Assembly (NCBI GenBank): GCA_900696525.1
Contig: CAADGL010000010.1
Coordinates: forward strand, 1 to 64,000
Length of the DNA: 64,000 nucleotides
Direction of reading: 5' to 3'
DNA from: an uncultured Planctomycetota bacterium
GTDB lineage: Bacteria > Planctomycetota > Phycisphaerae > UBA1845 > Fen-1342
The stretch's first letter is position 1. Every line of letters begins with the position of its first letter. The translations under genes and the position numbers were made by a program. The notes under the pieces were generated by a model, which was not told the DNA's origin, made no database searches, and was given only the letters and a program-made list of their open reading frames with translations. Shown in pieces: positions 17,471-26,529 of this stretch.

Positions 17471-17854
17471 ATGCCCGCTGCCATCGTGCCCGAGCAACCC
17501 GTGCGACTCGCTCCTGAGCCCCGTTTCGATCGCCGTGCCGAGGCCCGCTGGCCGGCGCGGATGGAAGTGTGGCTGATCCCGCGCTTCGGGCAGCCGCGCG
17601 TGCGCTGCCAATGCCGGAACCTGTCCGCCGACGGCATCTGCCTGACGACCGACGCGCCGGCGGCGTTGCGCGTCGGTGACGAGTGCCATTTGTGCACGCA
17701 CCTCCCCGGGGGCGCGCCGCCAGCGCACGTCCATGGATTCACATCGTGCGCGGGCACGATTGTGCGTGTAAGCCCGCTGATTGAGGGGATGGTGGAGCTG
17801 GGGATCCGGCTGAACCGCTGGGAGCGCTCGGCGCGGGAGTTTGACCCGGTATAA
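17471..17854 (+). CDS. PilZ domain protein (likely c-di-GMP binding)
   Basis: 127 aa. AGGAGG lies 7 nt before ATG 17471. The PilZ signature is present in order: the RRxxxR-like FDRRAEARWPA (about 19-29) and the D/NxSxxG motif CRNLSADGICL (about 48-58), followed by the beta barrel (GDECHLCTHLPG, IVRVSPL, VELGIRLNRW). A stand-alone PilZ protein typically senses cyclic di-GMP and passes it to a partner by contact. Convergent with the O-antigen-ligase gene. Confidence 0.85.
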   Translation: MPAAIVPEQPVRLAPEPRFDRRAEARWPARMEVWLIPRFGQPRVRCQCRNLSADGICLTTDAPAALRVGDECHLCTHLPGGAPPAHVHGFTSCAGTIVRVSPLIEGMVELGIRLNRWERSAREFDPV

Positions 17855-17858
17855 GGGG

Positions 17859-20216
17859 TCACTCGCGCGCTGGCTCCACTTCGGCCAGCAAGGCCGCGAT
17901 CATCGCCCGTTCTACCGCGCTGAGCTTCACCGCCACGTCGGGCTTGCGCGCCGCGTCGATGCGCAGCGCCGCGTGCAGATGCTCCGAGACCATGCGCGCG
18001 GCGTCGGATTCGCGTGCCGCGCGCCAGCGCAGCGCCCACGCCTGCGCCGCCGAGAGCCGCGCCCGCGGATCGCTCGGGTACAGCGACACCAGGGTCTCAA
18101 CGTGGCCCAGGGCCTCGTCGAGCAGCGCCCGCGCGACGCGATCGTCGCCGCCCGCGACGGCCCGCTCGCGCCGGGCCATGAGCACGTCGATGAGCACCTG
18201 CTGCGCCGCCGTTTCCGACGGGCAGCGCGCCACGGCCGCCCGGGCGAACGCCTCGGCCGCCCGCAGGCTCTCTGACGCGACTTGCGGGGACACCGAGGGC
18301 GCCGCGGCGAGCCCGAGCAGCGTGCGGCCGATGATGCGAGGGGGCCTGTCGTCCCACGGGTCAGCTCGAACCGCATCCCAGCCTGAACGGATGAGCGAAT
18401 CCACGGCCGGCACGGGCGGCGCGGCGAGTGTGCCCGTCAGTTGACGCTGCCAATCGGCCAGGCGCGCTTCGGCCCGGGACGTCGGCATGCTGCACAACAC
18501 CACGTGCGCCGCCGGCACAAGCAGCAGCCCGGCCGCGCGCACATATCCGGGGCAAGGCGCTGGCGGTTGCGGCGCGGCGGCCGCGGTCATGCCGGCGTCG
18601 TGCGGCTGGGCCGCGGCGCAGCCCGCAAGGGCCGCCATCAGCGCCGCGCCGGCGGGCGTCAGCAGCGTGAAATCGACGAGGCTGTGCAGCAGCAGAGCCG
18701 CCATGGCGCCCGCCAGCGCGAGGCGGAGCGCGCGATCCGCGGCGGCGGTCGGCGGGACGGCCTCGAACGCGGCAGACAGGCCGACGAGCGCCAGCAGCAG
18801 CGGCAGCGCGAGTCCGACGGCATCGAGCGGCATGTTCGAGAGCAGCGTGTACGCCAGGAGCGTCGCCAGTCCCGCCGCCAGGGCGCAGATGAACGCGGGC
18901 GGGTCGTTCGCGCCGGGCTCCGATAGGCTCGTCGAGGCCGGGCCGGAACGCAGGGCGCTTCGCAGCGCGGCGGCGAGTAGCGCGCCGGCGAGCAGTCCGA
19001 GCGGGCCGAGCTCGACGAGCAGCGATACCCACAGGTTGTGCGGATCGCGGACTTCCTCGGTGGCGGCAGGGGCCTTGTGCCGCAGGTAGGCCGCGAGGAA
19101 GTTCAGCCGGCCCACGCCGGTCAGTGGCTTCTCGGGCAGCGCCCGGAAGGCCGCCTGCCAGTAATCCCAGCGGAAGGCGAGCGACTCGTGCGGAAGAGAC
19201 CCGCGCAGCGTTCCATACACCGCGCCGCAGAGGATGATTGCGCCATACCCGCCGGCGACCAGGGCGAACAACGTCCTGGCGGATGCGCGACACGCGGCCG
19301 CCGTCAACATCAGCAACAACGTGACGACTCCGGCCGCCGCCGCGAGCAGCGCGCCGAGGCTGTCCGTCAGCCAGAGTCCCGAGCCAAGCAGCGCCAGGAG
19401 CGCGGCCGCGACGCCGAGTGCGAGAATGGGGTGCACGGAAGCGGCGTCGGATTGCGCGGCCGTCGCGCGGCGTGGTACGGCCAGTGCCAGTCCGATCGTG
19501 AGCACAACACAGGCGGCGAGGCATCCGCCGGCGACGTTCGGATGGCCGAGATAGCCCATGACGGCGAGCGAGTTGAGGCGGCGCTCGAAGTTGACGATCG
19601 ACGGGTCGGAGAGGCTGACGCCCTGGGCGAGCAGCGCCTGCTTGCGCTGCTCCCAGCCCTGGCGCACTTCCTCGAATTCGATCGTGCGCTGAAGGACGCA
19701 CTTCAGCGCGTTGGCCCCGCCGGCCGCGAGCACCGCGGACAGCAGCAGCCGCGTCATCCAGCGCCGGTCGGCGAGCTGCGCCAGGGCACAGGCCGCGAGC
19801 GCCGCGGCGAGCAGCCCTGCGCCGGCGTTGAGCGCGAGCCGCGGCTTGAGGGCGAACGTGCTGGAGATGGCGACGGCGAGCAGGAGGCAGATGACGGCGG
19901 TGGGTGCGAGCCAGCCGGCCCAACGCCGGCGCACGCCGGCCAGAGTCACTACCGAGAGCAGCATCAGGAGGCTGTCCAGCGCGACGGTGGAGGCCGGCGT
20001 GGGGCCGATCGCGAGCACCGAGGGATCGAGAAAGGGCAGATTCAGCGGTTCGTACGATTCAGCGATGAGCAGGCGCGTCACCAGCAGCGCCAGCAAGGCG
20101 GTGAACAGCCCGGCCCGCCCCAGCATGCGACGATCGCCGTGCCACGGGGGCGCCGCGCTTCCGGGTGAGCCGGCCGGGCGCGGCGCGCGAGGCTCGGATC
20201 GGGCAGGGGGGCTCAT
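17859..20216 (-). CDS. O-antigen ligase-family membrane protein with TPR-like tail
   Basis: 785 aa. The start is ATG 20216, which overlaps the stop of the upstream transferase as ATGA; the reading frame continues upstream to 21080 but only as a shadow of that gene. About a dozen hydrophobic segments cover residues 35-560, with the Wzy/WaaL-type central region GVGRLNFLAAYLRHKAPAATEEVRDPHNLWVSLLVELG carrying the conserved PHN. The C-terminal 200 residues are soluble and helical with TPR-like spacing. It should join or transfer lipid-linked glycan in the inner membrane. The neighbouring WecA-like enzyme would start that glycan. Confidence 0.85.
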   Translation of the reverse strand: MSPPARSEPRAPRPAGSPGSAAPPWHGDRRMLGRAGLFTALLALLVTRLLIAESYEPLNLPFLDPSVLAIGPTPASTVALDSLLMLLSVVTLAGVRRRWAGWLAPTAVICLLLAVAISSTFALKPRLALNAGAGLLAAALAACALAQLADRRWMTRLLLSAVLAAGGANALKCVLQRTIEFEEVRQGWEQRKQALLAQGVSLSDPSIVNFERRLNSLAVMGYLGHPNVAGGCLAACVVLTIGLALAVPRRATAAQSDAASVHPILALGVAAALLALLGSGLWLTDSLGALLAAAAGVVTLLLMLTAAACRASARTLFALVAGGYGAIILCGAVYGTLRGSLPHESLAFRWDYWQAAFRALPEKPLTGVGRLNFLAAYLRHKAPAATEEVRDPHNLWVSLLVELGPLGLLAGALLAAALRSALRSGPASTSLSEPGANDPPAFICALAAGLATLLAYTLLSNMPLDAVGLALPLLLALVGLSAAFEAVPPTAAADRALRLALAGAMAALLLHSLVDFTLLTPAGAALMAALAGCAAAQPHDAGMTAAAAPQPPAPCPGYVRAAGLLLVPAAHVVLCSMPTSRAEARLADWQRQLTGTLAAPPVPAVDSLIRSGWDAVRADPWDDRPPRIIGRTLLGLAAAPSVSPQVASESLRAAEAFARAAVARCPSETAAQQVLIDVLMARRERAVAGGDDRVARALLDEALGHVETLVSLYPSDPRARLSAAQAWALRWRAARESDAARMVSEHLHAALRIDAARKPDVAVKLSAVERAMIAALLAEVEPARE

Positions 20217-21316
20217 CCGGCGTCTTTCCGGGGCGGGGTCTCGAGAATGGCGATAATGGCCAGGACCATGAGCACGATTCCGGCGACGGTGACGGTCTCG
20301 CGCAGGCTGGCCATCGGAAGCAGCGTCGCGGTCAGACCGGTGGCCAGCGTCGCGAGGTAGATTGTCAGGACCGCGTGCCGGCGGCTGAGGCCGTGCTCGA
20401 CGAGGCGATGCGAGAAATGCCGCTGGTCGCCGAAGAGCGGGTTGCGCCCCTCGCGCAGACGGATGGCGACGACGGTTATGAAGTCGTAGAGCGGCACGGC
20501 GAGCACGACCAGGGGCATCACCAGCGGATACGGCGCGCGGCCCTCGCCGCTGTCGAAGTAGGTCGTCAGAATCGAAACGACGGCGATCATGTAGCCGACG
20601 ACCAGGCTGCCGGCGTCGCCCATGAAGATGCGCGCCGGGGGGAAGTTGAAAATGAGAAAGCCAAGCACCGCGCCCAGCATCAGGCACGCCCAGGCCGGGA
20701 TCAGCACCTGCCCGGCGGCCAGGCCGCAGGCGACCAGCAGCGCCAGGCAGATGGCGCCCACCCCGGCGCTCAGGCCGTCCATGTTGTCGAGGAAATTGAA
20801 CGCGTTCGTGATGACCACGATCCACAGCGCGCTCAACGCCACCGACGCCGCCCGCCCGGTGAACTCCGCCAGCAGCACTTCGCCGCCCCACGCCGTCATC
20901 ACCGCGACGCCGAGCATCACCGGCAGCTTGACGGCCGGCGGCAGGGGGCGGACGTCGTCTACGAGCCCGAGCGCGTGAAGCACCCCACCGCCAAGCAGCA
21001 CGATGACGGTTTGCCATAGGCGCTCGCCTACGCCGCCGACGTAGTCGGCGACCGGCTGCCCGAAAGGGCCGGCGATCCACGCGGCAGGCGCGAGGTGTGC
21101 AACCAGCAACGCGCCGGCGGTGGGCAGGCCGATGGCCCAGAAAATGGCGACGCCGCCGCCGTACGGCGTGGGGGCGCGGTGCGACTTGTGTCCGCCGGGG
21201 CGATCGACGTAGCCCAGTCGCGGGCTGAGGCGGAGCATGAGCACGGTGAGCACGGAAGCAGCGGCGAGGCCGCAGGCGCCGCCGGCGAGGACCAGCGCGA
21301 GTTCCGGGCCGATCAT
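20213..21316 (-). CDS. WecA/MraY-family glycosyl-1-phosphate transferase
   Basis: 367 aa from ATG 21316, which overlaps the stop of the DUF4416 gene. Ten or so membrane segments. Family motifs: KSHRAPTPYGGGVAIF, the Asp pair GLVDDVRPL, NAFNFLDNMDGLSAG, FIFNFPPARIFMGDAGS and the His-rich loop FGDQRHFSHRLVEHGLSRRHA. It transfers a sugar phosphate from a UDP-sugar to undecaprenyl phosphate, the first step of lipid-linked glycan assembly. The HIHHH-type loop and lack of cell-wall context favour a WecA-like over a MraY role. Coupled downstream to the O-antigen ligase. Confidence 0.93.
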   Translation of the reverse strand: MIGPELALVLAGGACGLAAASVLTVLMLRLSPRLGYVDRPGGHKSHRAPTPYGGGVAIFWAIGLPTAGALLVAHLAPAAWIAGPFGQPVADYVGGVGERLWQTVIVLLGGGVLHALGLVDDVRPLPPAVKLPVMLGVAVMTAWGGEVLLAEFTGRAASVALSALWIVVITNAFNFLDNMDGLSAGVGAICLALLVACGLAAGQVLIPAWACLMLGAVLGFLIFNFPPARIFMGDAGSLVVGYMIAVVSILTTYFDSGEGRAPYPLVMPLVVLAVPLYDFITVVAIRLREGRNPLFGDQRHFSHRLVEHGLSRRHAVLTIYLATLATGLTATLLPMASLRETVTVAGIVLMVLAIIAILETPPRKDAG

Positions 21317-21861
21317 GCGCGGGCCTCGCTGGCGCGGCGCTGTTCGAGCAGGCGGGCGCGTACGAGCGAGAAGAAGGCGTGGTAGTCGCTCGCGCGGTAG
21401 TCGGGATAGGTCCACGGCCATGGCTGCCAGGCGTCGTGGGCGTAATGCAGCGTGACTTCGGCGAAGATGCCCTGCGAAAGATAGACGCGGTGCGAGCGGT
21501 CCTTGGTCGTGGCCAGCACGAGCTTGGACAGGTCGACGTAGCCCGGGTCGAGATTCACCGGACGTCCGGGCGAGAGGCACTCCTCCGCCAGGCGCCGCTC
21601 AAGGGCGTTCGTTTCGAGCTTGACCTCCGCGAGCCGCTGCGGATCGACCAGGGCGTCGAAGCTGACGAAGGCGCGCTGGATGGAATCTCCCAGCTCGTCG
21701 GCGTAGTAGTCCGACTGGGTGAACGGCCACAGCGGGCTCGCGACGTCGATCGGACCGAAACGCCTCCCCAGCATCTGGCGGGCCCGCCCCAGCAGGTCAG
21801 CGTCGCCGCTGAGCAGTCCGCAGATGAGCTTGACCGGCTGAGGCCGCCAGGGCGTTCCCAT
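21313..21861 (-). CDS. DUF4416 family protein
   Basis: 182 aa from ATG 21861. Sequence features match DUF4416: VKLICGLLSGDADLL at the start, PLWPFTQSDYYADELGDSIQRAFVSF, RPVNLDPGYVDLSKLVLATTKDRSHRVYLSQGIFAEVTLHY and WPWTYPDYRASDYHAFF. The function is unknown. It opens an operon of three genes joined by 4-bp ATGA overlaps with a WecA-like transferase and an O-antigen ligase, which hints at a role in envelope glycan synthesis. No membrane segment or signal peptide. Confidence 0.9.
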   Translation of the reverse strand: MGTPWRPQPVKLICGLLSGDADLLGRARQMLGRRFGPIDVASPLWPFTQSDYYADELGDSIQRAFVSFDALVDPQRLAEVKLETNALERRLAEECLSPGRPVNLDPGYVDLSKLVLATTKDRSHRVYLSQGIFAEVTLHYAHDAWQPWPWTYPDYRASDYHAFFSLVRARLLEQRRASEARA

Positions 21862-21958
21862 GGCCGCGAGTGTAGCGTGCGAGTAGGATGGCTTCGACCC
21901 GCGGCGCGCCGGCGATTGGCGGCCGTGACGCGCCGAGCGGGGCCAGCCGGATTGCCCG

Positions 21959-23197
21959 ATGAACATCGCCCTCTTTGAAGACGCCGGTTTCCTCAACCTC
22001 CTGCCGCTCGTGTGGCTGCGGGCCTGTTTCGAGCTGCGCTGCGGACGCGACCTGCTCGTCGACAAGGTGCGGCAACACGCGGGTGGCCGCGTGGCGCGGC
22101 TGATCGTGCGCCCGCAGCTTTCGGAGCTGGTTCACGATCGCACGCCGCTGGACCCCGCGGTCGATGGCGAGAACTGGTGCCTGCTCAACGCCCGGACGAT
22201 GTTCGTCGGCGACGCGCTGCTGCCGCGCATGGGCTCGGCCTGGGTCTTGAACGGCTCGCTGGTGGCGGTGGTGCTCCCGCCCGACGAGGCGCGGGCACTC
22301 GACGAAAGCCTGGTGCGTGACGAGGGCCGCCTAGAGAAATGGCTGGGCAACTTCCGGGTCGAGCGGCCGCCGGCGGAAGTTCGGCTGATCAGCTATCCGT
22401 GGGACCTGATCCTTGCGAACGGGCCGGAGCTGATGCGCCAGTGCCGGGATGGGGGTGTGCAGGCGGGACGGGTGTACGCCGGGGCGCACCTGCTGAACAG
22501 CGCGGCGATCCACGTCGGCGAGGGGGCGGTGGTGAAGCCTGGCGCGGTGCTGGATGCGGAGGCGGGGCCGATTCACATTGAGAGCGACGTGCTGATCCAG
22601 CCGAACGCGGTGCTGGAGGGGCCGTGCTTCGTCGGGGCGCGTTCGATCGTCCGGCCCGGGGCGGTGCTGCGGGCCGGGACGACGATCGGCCCGGTGTGCA
22701 AGGTGGGGGGGGAAATCGAAAGCAGCGTCGTGCAGGGTCACTCGAACAAGCAGCACGACGGCTTCCTGGGGCACAGTTTCGTGGCCTCCTGGGTGAATCT
22801 CGGCGCCGACACCGTGACGAGCGACCTGAAGAACACCTACGGGTCGATCCGCGTGAGCATCAACGGCGTCGGGGTTGAGAGCGGGCAGCATTTCCTGGGC
22901 GCGATCGTCGGCGATCACACCAAGACCGGCATCGGCACCATCCTGCCGACCGGGGGCGTCCTCGGAATCTGCGCGAACGTGTTCACGCACAGCGGCGTGC
23001 CGAAGTTCGTGCCGTCGTTCGCGTGGCTGACGGAACAGGGGCTGACCCGCTATCGCATCGAAAAGGCGCTGGATATCGCCCGGACGGTGATGGCGCGGCG
23101 CGACGTCGAGCTGACGCCGGGCGAAGAGGCGCTGCTGCGCGCCTGCGAACAGGAGGCGTTCGAAGTCGAGGCCGCGGGCTGGGCCGGACGCGTCTGA
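21959..23197 (+). CDS. GlmU-like sugar nucleotidyltransferase/acetyltransferase (alternative type)
   Basis: 412 aa. The N-terminal region (MNIALFEDAGFLNLLPLVWLR, RLIVRPQLSEL, NARTMF) matches the alternative bacterial GlmU type that lacks the GxGTRM loop of classical GlmU. The C-terminal half is a left-handed beta-helix with hexapeptide repeats (IHVGEGAVVKPGAVLD, GPCFVGARSIVRPGAVL) and the acetyltransferase region KQHDGFLGHSFVASWVNLGADTVTSDLKNTYG. The likely role is the making of UDP-N-acetylglucosamine, the substrate of cell-wall and glycan enzymes such as the divergent WecA-like gene. The exact substrate is inferred. Confidence 0.85.
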   Translation: MNIALFEDAGFLNLLPLVWLRACFELRCGRDLLVDKVRQHAGGRVARLIVRPQLSELVHDRTPLDPAVDGENWCLLNARTMFVGDALLPRMGSAWVLNGSLVAVVLPPDEARALDESLVRDEGRLEKWLGNFRVERPPAEVRLISYPWDLILANGPELMRQCRDGGVQAGRVYAGAHLLNSAAIHVGEGAVVKPGAVLDAEAGPIHIESDVLIQPNAVLEGPCFVGARSIVRPGAVLRAGTTIGPVCKVGGEIESSVVQGHSNKQHDGFLGHSFVASWVNLGADTVTSDLKNTYGSIRVSINGVGVESGQHFLGAIVGDHTKTGIGTILPTGGVLGICANVFTHSGVPKFVPSFAWLTEQGLTRYRIEKALDIARTVMARRDVELTPGEEALLRACEQEAFEVEAAGWAGRV

Positions 23198-23221
23198 GGC
23201 GCCGCGCCCCCGGAGGCGCGG

Positions 23222-23953
23222 TCAGTTCCGGCTCGCCGCCCGCGCCAACCGGAGCGTCGCCGCCAGGTCGAGATCGCCCTCGTAGATCGCACGTCCGATC
23301 ACGATCCCGGCCAGGTCGATGTTCAGCAGCGCGTGCACGTCACTGATGTCCGTGACGCCGCCGGAAGCCACGACTGGCACGGTCGAGACCGACGCGAGGT
23401 TGCGGATGGCCTCGACGTTCGGCCCCAGCAGCATGCCGTCGCGGCCGATGTCGGTGTAGACGATGGCGGCCAGCGGCCAATCGCTGACGGCCTCGGCCAG
23501 CTCGATGGCGGTGCGGCGGGTCTCGGTCGTCCAGCCGCGGACGGCCAGGCGGCCGAGCCGGGCATCGAGCCCCAGCGCGATCCGGCTGACGAAGGTCTCG
23601 CGGTGCACCACGTCGCGGAACCACGCCCAATCTTCAAGGGCCCGCGTGCCGACGATGACGCGCTGCGCCCCGGCGTCAAGTGCGGCGCCGACTGCGGCTT
23701 CGTCGCGCACGCCGCCGCCGAATTCGATCTTCAGCCCGGTGGCGGCAATGCGCTTGAGGGCGGGGAGGTTGGCGATGCGGCCGTCGCGAGCGCCGTCGAG
23801 GTCGATGACGTGCGCCCAGGTCGCGCCGGCCTTCATGAAGTCGGCGGCAACCTGGACCGGGTCGCGCTCGTACTGAATGACGCGGTCGTAGCGGCCCTGA
23901 ACGAGCCGAACGCACTGTCCGCCCAGCAGATCAATCGCCGGCATGATCTCCAT
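23222..23953 (-). CDS. hisA: Phosphoribosylformimino-AICAR isomerase HisA
   Basis: 243 aa from ATG 23953 (MEIMPAIDLLGGQCVRL); a slightly longer frame to 23974 exists. TIM barrel with both catalytic aspartates: D8 in PAIDLLGG and the one in VYTDIGRDGML. Phosphate-binding motifs IEFGGGVRD, VIVGTRAL, VVASGGVTD and GIVIGRAIY are intact. It catalyses the Amadori rearrangement of ProFAR in histidine synthesis. Other his genes are not in the window; it lies 75 bp downstream of the Pal-like gene, same strand. Confidence 0.96.
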   Translation of the reverse strand: MEIMPAIDLLGGQCVRLVQGRYDRVIQYERDPVQVAADFMKAGATWAHVIDLDGARDGRIANLPALKRIAATGLKIEFGGGVRDEAAVGAALDAGAQRVIVGTRALEDWAWFRDVVHRETFVSRIALGLDARLGRLAVRGWTTETRRTAIELAEAVSDWPLAAIVYTDIGRDGMLLGPNVEAIRNLASVSTVPVVASGGVTDISDVHALLNIDLAGIVIGRAIYEGDLDLAATLRLARAASRN

Positions 23954-24028
23954 TGGCGTCGTCCTTGCGATCAAAGCGCCAGGCGGCGCTGCTCGCGGCC
24001 CGGCGCCGCCGGCGTTTGACGACGATCG

Positions 24029-24745
24029 TCAGCTCCCGGCGCCTGAACCCGCTTCCTCCGTCATCTTAGAGGAGGGAGCGAATCCCGGGATGTGGGCGAC
24101 GACGATCTGCACCCGCCGATTCTGGGCCTTGCCCGCCTTGGTCGTGTTGGTGGCCTTCGGGGCGAACTCTCCGCGCCCGGCAGCGACCAGGCGCTTGGGC
24201 TGGGCGCCGGCGCGGATCATCTCGCGCACCACGGCCATCGCCCGGTTCGCGCTGAGATCCCAGTTGTCCTTCCAGAGCTTGGCGCTGTGCTTGATCGGAT
24301 CGGTATCCGTGTGCCCGACGACGATGATCTCGCGGTCGCCCCAGTCGAGCCGCTGGTCGATCTGACGCATGACTTCCTGGAGCTTGCGGCGACCCTCCGG
24401 CTTGATGTCCGCCTTGCCCGAGTCGAAAAGAATGCTCTCCTCGATCTCCGTCCAGGCCACGTCCTTCGTTCCCACGAACCCCTCGGGCAAGTCCGTCGCC
24501 GGGGTCTGCCGTCGCGCCTCGTCCAGCAGCCGCTGGATATCGAGGGCCTGCCGACGGGCGGCGTCGGCCTCGCGCTGCGCCGCGGCCAGGCGCGTCTGGA
24601 GATCGCCGTTCTCGGCCGAGAGGCGATCCACGTCTTCCTGGAGTTTCTGAATCTGGAGCTCGGCCGAGCTCGGGCCGCAACCGACGCTGAGCAGGGTGCT
24701 GCCGACGCTGATCAGTGCAATCAAGAGTAACCGCCCGGTGGTCAT
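24029..24745 (-). CDS. OmpA/Pal-type peptidoglycan-binding lipoprotein
   Basis: 238 aa from ATG 24745 (AAGGGAG upstream). The signal sequence ends in the lipobox LLSVGC (about Cys23). A heptad-patterned coiled coil follows (LQIQKLQEDVDRLSAENGDLQTRL, residues 28-80). The C-terminal OmpA domain has ILFDSGKADIKPEGRRKL, VVGHTDTDPI and the NRAMAVVREMI helix, with NRRVQIVV at the end. It should tie the outer membrane to peptidoglycan. A good promoter lies about 100 bp upstream. Confidence 0.92.
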   Translation of the reverse strand: MTTGRLLLIALISVGSTLLSVGCGPSSAELQIQKLQEDVDRLSAENGDLQTRLAAAQREADAARRQALDIQRLLDEARRQTPATDLPEGFVGTKDVAWTEIEESILFDSGKADIKPEGRRKLQEVMRQIDQRLDWGDREIIVVGHTDTDPIKHSAKLWKDNWDLSANRAMAVVREMIRAGAQPKRLVAAGRGEFAPKATNTTKAGKAQNRRVQIVVAHIPGFAPSSKMTEEAGSGAGS

Positions 24746-24849
24746 CGCTCGCACTCCCTTGAACAAGAGCATTTGCTCCCAGGACGCCAAGATGTGCCGG
24801 CGCATCTGCCTGGCAACCCGCGGTCCGCCATGACCGCTTATCAGGTGTC

Positions 24850-24878
24850 AGCATAAAACGGTGCCGCACAGCTTGCAA
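24850..24878 (-). promoter_or_regulatory. Promoter of the Pal-like gene
   Basis: On the minus strand TTGCAA (24878-24873) and TATGCT (24855-24850) are 17 bp apart. The expected start near 24843 gives a 5' leader of about 98 nt before ATG 24745. Confidence 0.6.
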
Positions 24879-25018
24879 GCCACGCCGAAACGGCGCGGCG
24901 GTTGACGCCGCTGCGCCCGGGGGCTAGCTTCCGCAGGAGTGCGGCGGCCGGCGTGCGGCCCGGTCTGGCGGGTCGAGGCGCGCCGGCGTCGCGCGTGTCC
25001 GGACGAAGGAAAAGCAGC

Positions 25019-26353
25019 ATGAAGCGACGGTTCGTGGCGCTTGTGACCGGGCTTTCGCTGTTCAGCGGCGTGGCCCTTGGCCAGGACGGGGCCGACTACC
25101 TCGACAGCGGCCAGTTGTACGCGGCGGGCCTGGTCAAGTCGTGGCAGTTGCAGTTGGGCGTGTCGGGCGGCCAGCACGTCACGGACGTGTTCCGCGTCGA
25201 CGACGTGCTCTACGCGACCACGAATGACGGCTGGGTCTACGCCATCCACGCCTACACCGGCGCCGTGCGCTGGCTGCGGCAGGTGACGACCGGCGGCTAC
25301 CGGATCATGGCGCCGGCGCATATCGGCGAACGCGTGGTCTTTGTCACGCCGGCGGCGGTGTTGCAGCTCGATCGCTTCACGGGGCGGGCGTTGCAGGAGT
25401 TCAGCCTGGAGTTTCCGGCCGGTTCTGCGCCGGTGTGTGACGATCACCAGGTGTACATCGGTGGGCTGAACCAGCGTTTGTACGCGTTCAATCCGCAGCA
25501 CGCGTTCGAGAACTGGAAGGCGGGCGTGTTTGCGCCCATCACGTCCAGGCCGCAGATCATGGGCGACCGGCTCTTCATGGCCAGCGAGGACGGCCAGGTG
25601 TTCGCACTGACGGCCCTGACGCGCCAGTTGCGGAGGATGGGCCGCGTGTTCGGCTCGGTGACGGCCGACCTCGTTGTGCGCGAGGAGGGTGTCTACGTCG
25701 CCAGCCGCGACCAGTCGCTGTACCTGCTCGATCTTGAGTACCTCGAGGAGCGCTGGCGGGCGCGGCTCAGCGCGCCGCTTTTCGAACCCCCCGTCGTCAT
25801 CGGCGACACCGCCTACCAGCACAACCGCGTCGACGGCGTCGCCGCCGTCAGCACCGAAGTGGTCGGCGTCGAACAGCGCGTGCGCTGGACTCTGCCCCGC
25901 GGACGCCAGGCGCTGACGGCCGTCGGCGCCGACGTCCTGCTCCTGACGTCGGACGGCGCCCTGCTGGTCGTGCGCCAGGGCACCGGCCACGTCCGCGCCG
26001 AGATCGCCGCTCACGGTCTGGCCATCGCTATCCCCGCGCCCGCCGAGAGCGCCGTCTTCCTCGCCGGCGCCGACGGGCGGCTCTTCTGCGCCCGGCCGGT
26101 CGGCACGCCCGCGGTGACGGCCGAGCAGTTGCGCGCCGCCCTGATCCGCCCCGCACCCCCCGAATCCGCCGAGGTCGCCGAGATCCCGGAGCGGCCCGCC
26201 AGCATCACGTCGCCGGTCAACCTCGCTGAGATGCTCGTCCCGCCGCGCGGCGGCCCGCCGCTGGGCGGCAAGTCCAAGATTTCGCGCGCCTGGAAGGGGG
26301 CCGCGGGTCAGCCAGGCGGCGGCGAACCTGATCGGGGCGCCGATCAGCCCTGA
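25019..26353 (+). CDS. Secreted PQQ-like beta-propeller protein
   Basis: 444 aa from ATG 25019 (AAGGA 9 nt upstream). A signal peptide (FVALVTGLSLFSGVALGQ) is followed by about seven repeats of the form VDDVLYATTNDGWVYAIHAYTGAVRW and GDRLFMASEDGQVFALTALT, the blade pattern of quinoprotein/BamB-like propellers. It lacks dehydrogenase active-site features, so a scaffold or binding role is more likely than an enzyme. The C-terminal 80 residues are proline- and glycine-rich and probably disordered. Followed after 176 bp by the thioredoxin-fold gene. Confidence 0.8.
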   Translation: MKRRFVALVTGLSLFSGVALGQDGADYLDSGQLYAAGLVKSWQLQLGVSGGQHVTDVFRVDDVLYATTNDGWVYAIHAYTGAVRWLRQVTTGGYRIMAPAHIGERVVFVTPAAVLQLDRFTGRALQEFSLEFPAGSAPVCDDHQVYIGGLNQRLYAFNPQHAFENWKAGVFAPITSRPQIMGDRLFMASEDGQVFALTALTRQLRRMGRVFGSVTADLVVREEGVYVASRDQSLYLLDLEYLEERWRARLSAPLFEPPVVIGDTAYQHNRVDGVAAVSTEVVGVEQRVRWTLPRGRQALTAVGADVLLLTSDGALLVVRQGTGHVRAEIAAHGLAIAIPAPAESAVFLAGADGRLFCARPVGTPAVTAEQLRAALIRPAPPESAEVAEIPERPASITSPVNLAEMLVPPRGGPPLGGKSKISRAWKGAAGQPGGGEPDRGADQP

Positions 26354-26529
26354 GGCGATCTGAAGCCGAGGGCCGCGTGACAAGCGCGGATGAGGCCGGG
26401 CGCCGCCGATTCCGTTACAATATGATGGGGCTTAGCGCTGACCTGGGTTGCATCCCGAGGCCGCAGCGTCGCCGTTCCGTCGCGCCGCGGAATGACGCGG
26501 CGGCTGGCGCCGTCGCAAGGAGAGTAGCC

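Noticed and set aside
17859..21080. A 1073-codon fusion of an Arg-rich domain with the O-antigen ligase
   Set aside because: The first 288 codons are a shadow frame of the WecA-like gene. The ligase starts at ATG 20216, which overlaps that gene's stop.
23198..23221. Bidirectional terminator between the GlmU-like gene and hisA
   Set aside because: CCGCGCC and GGCGCGG can pair around CCCGGA, but no T run follows on either strand, so termination is unproven.
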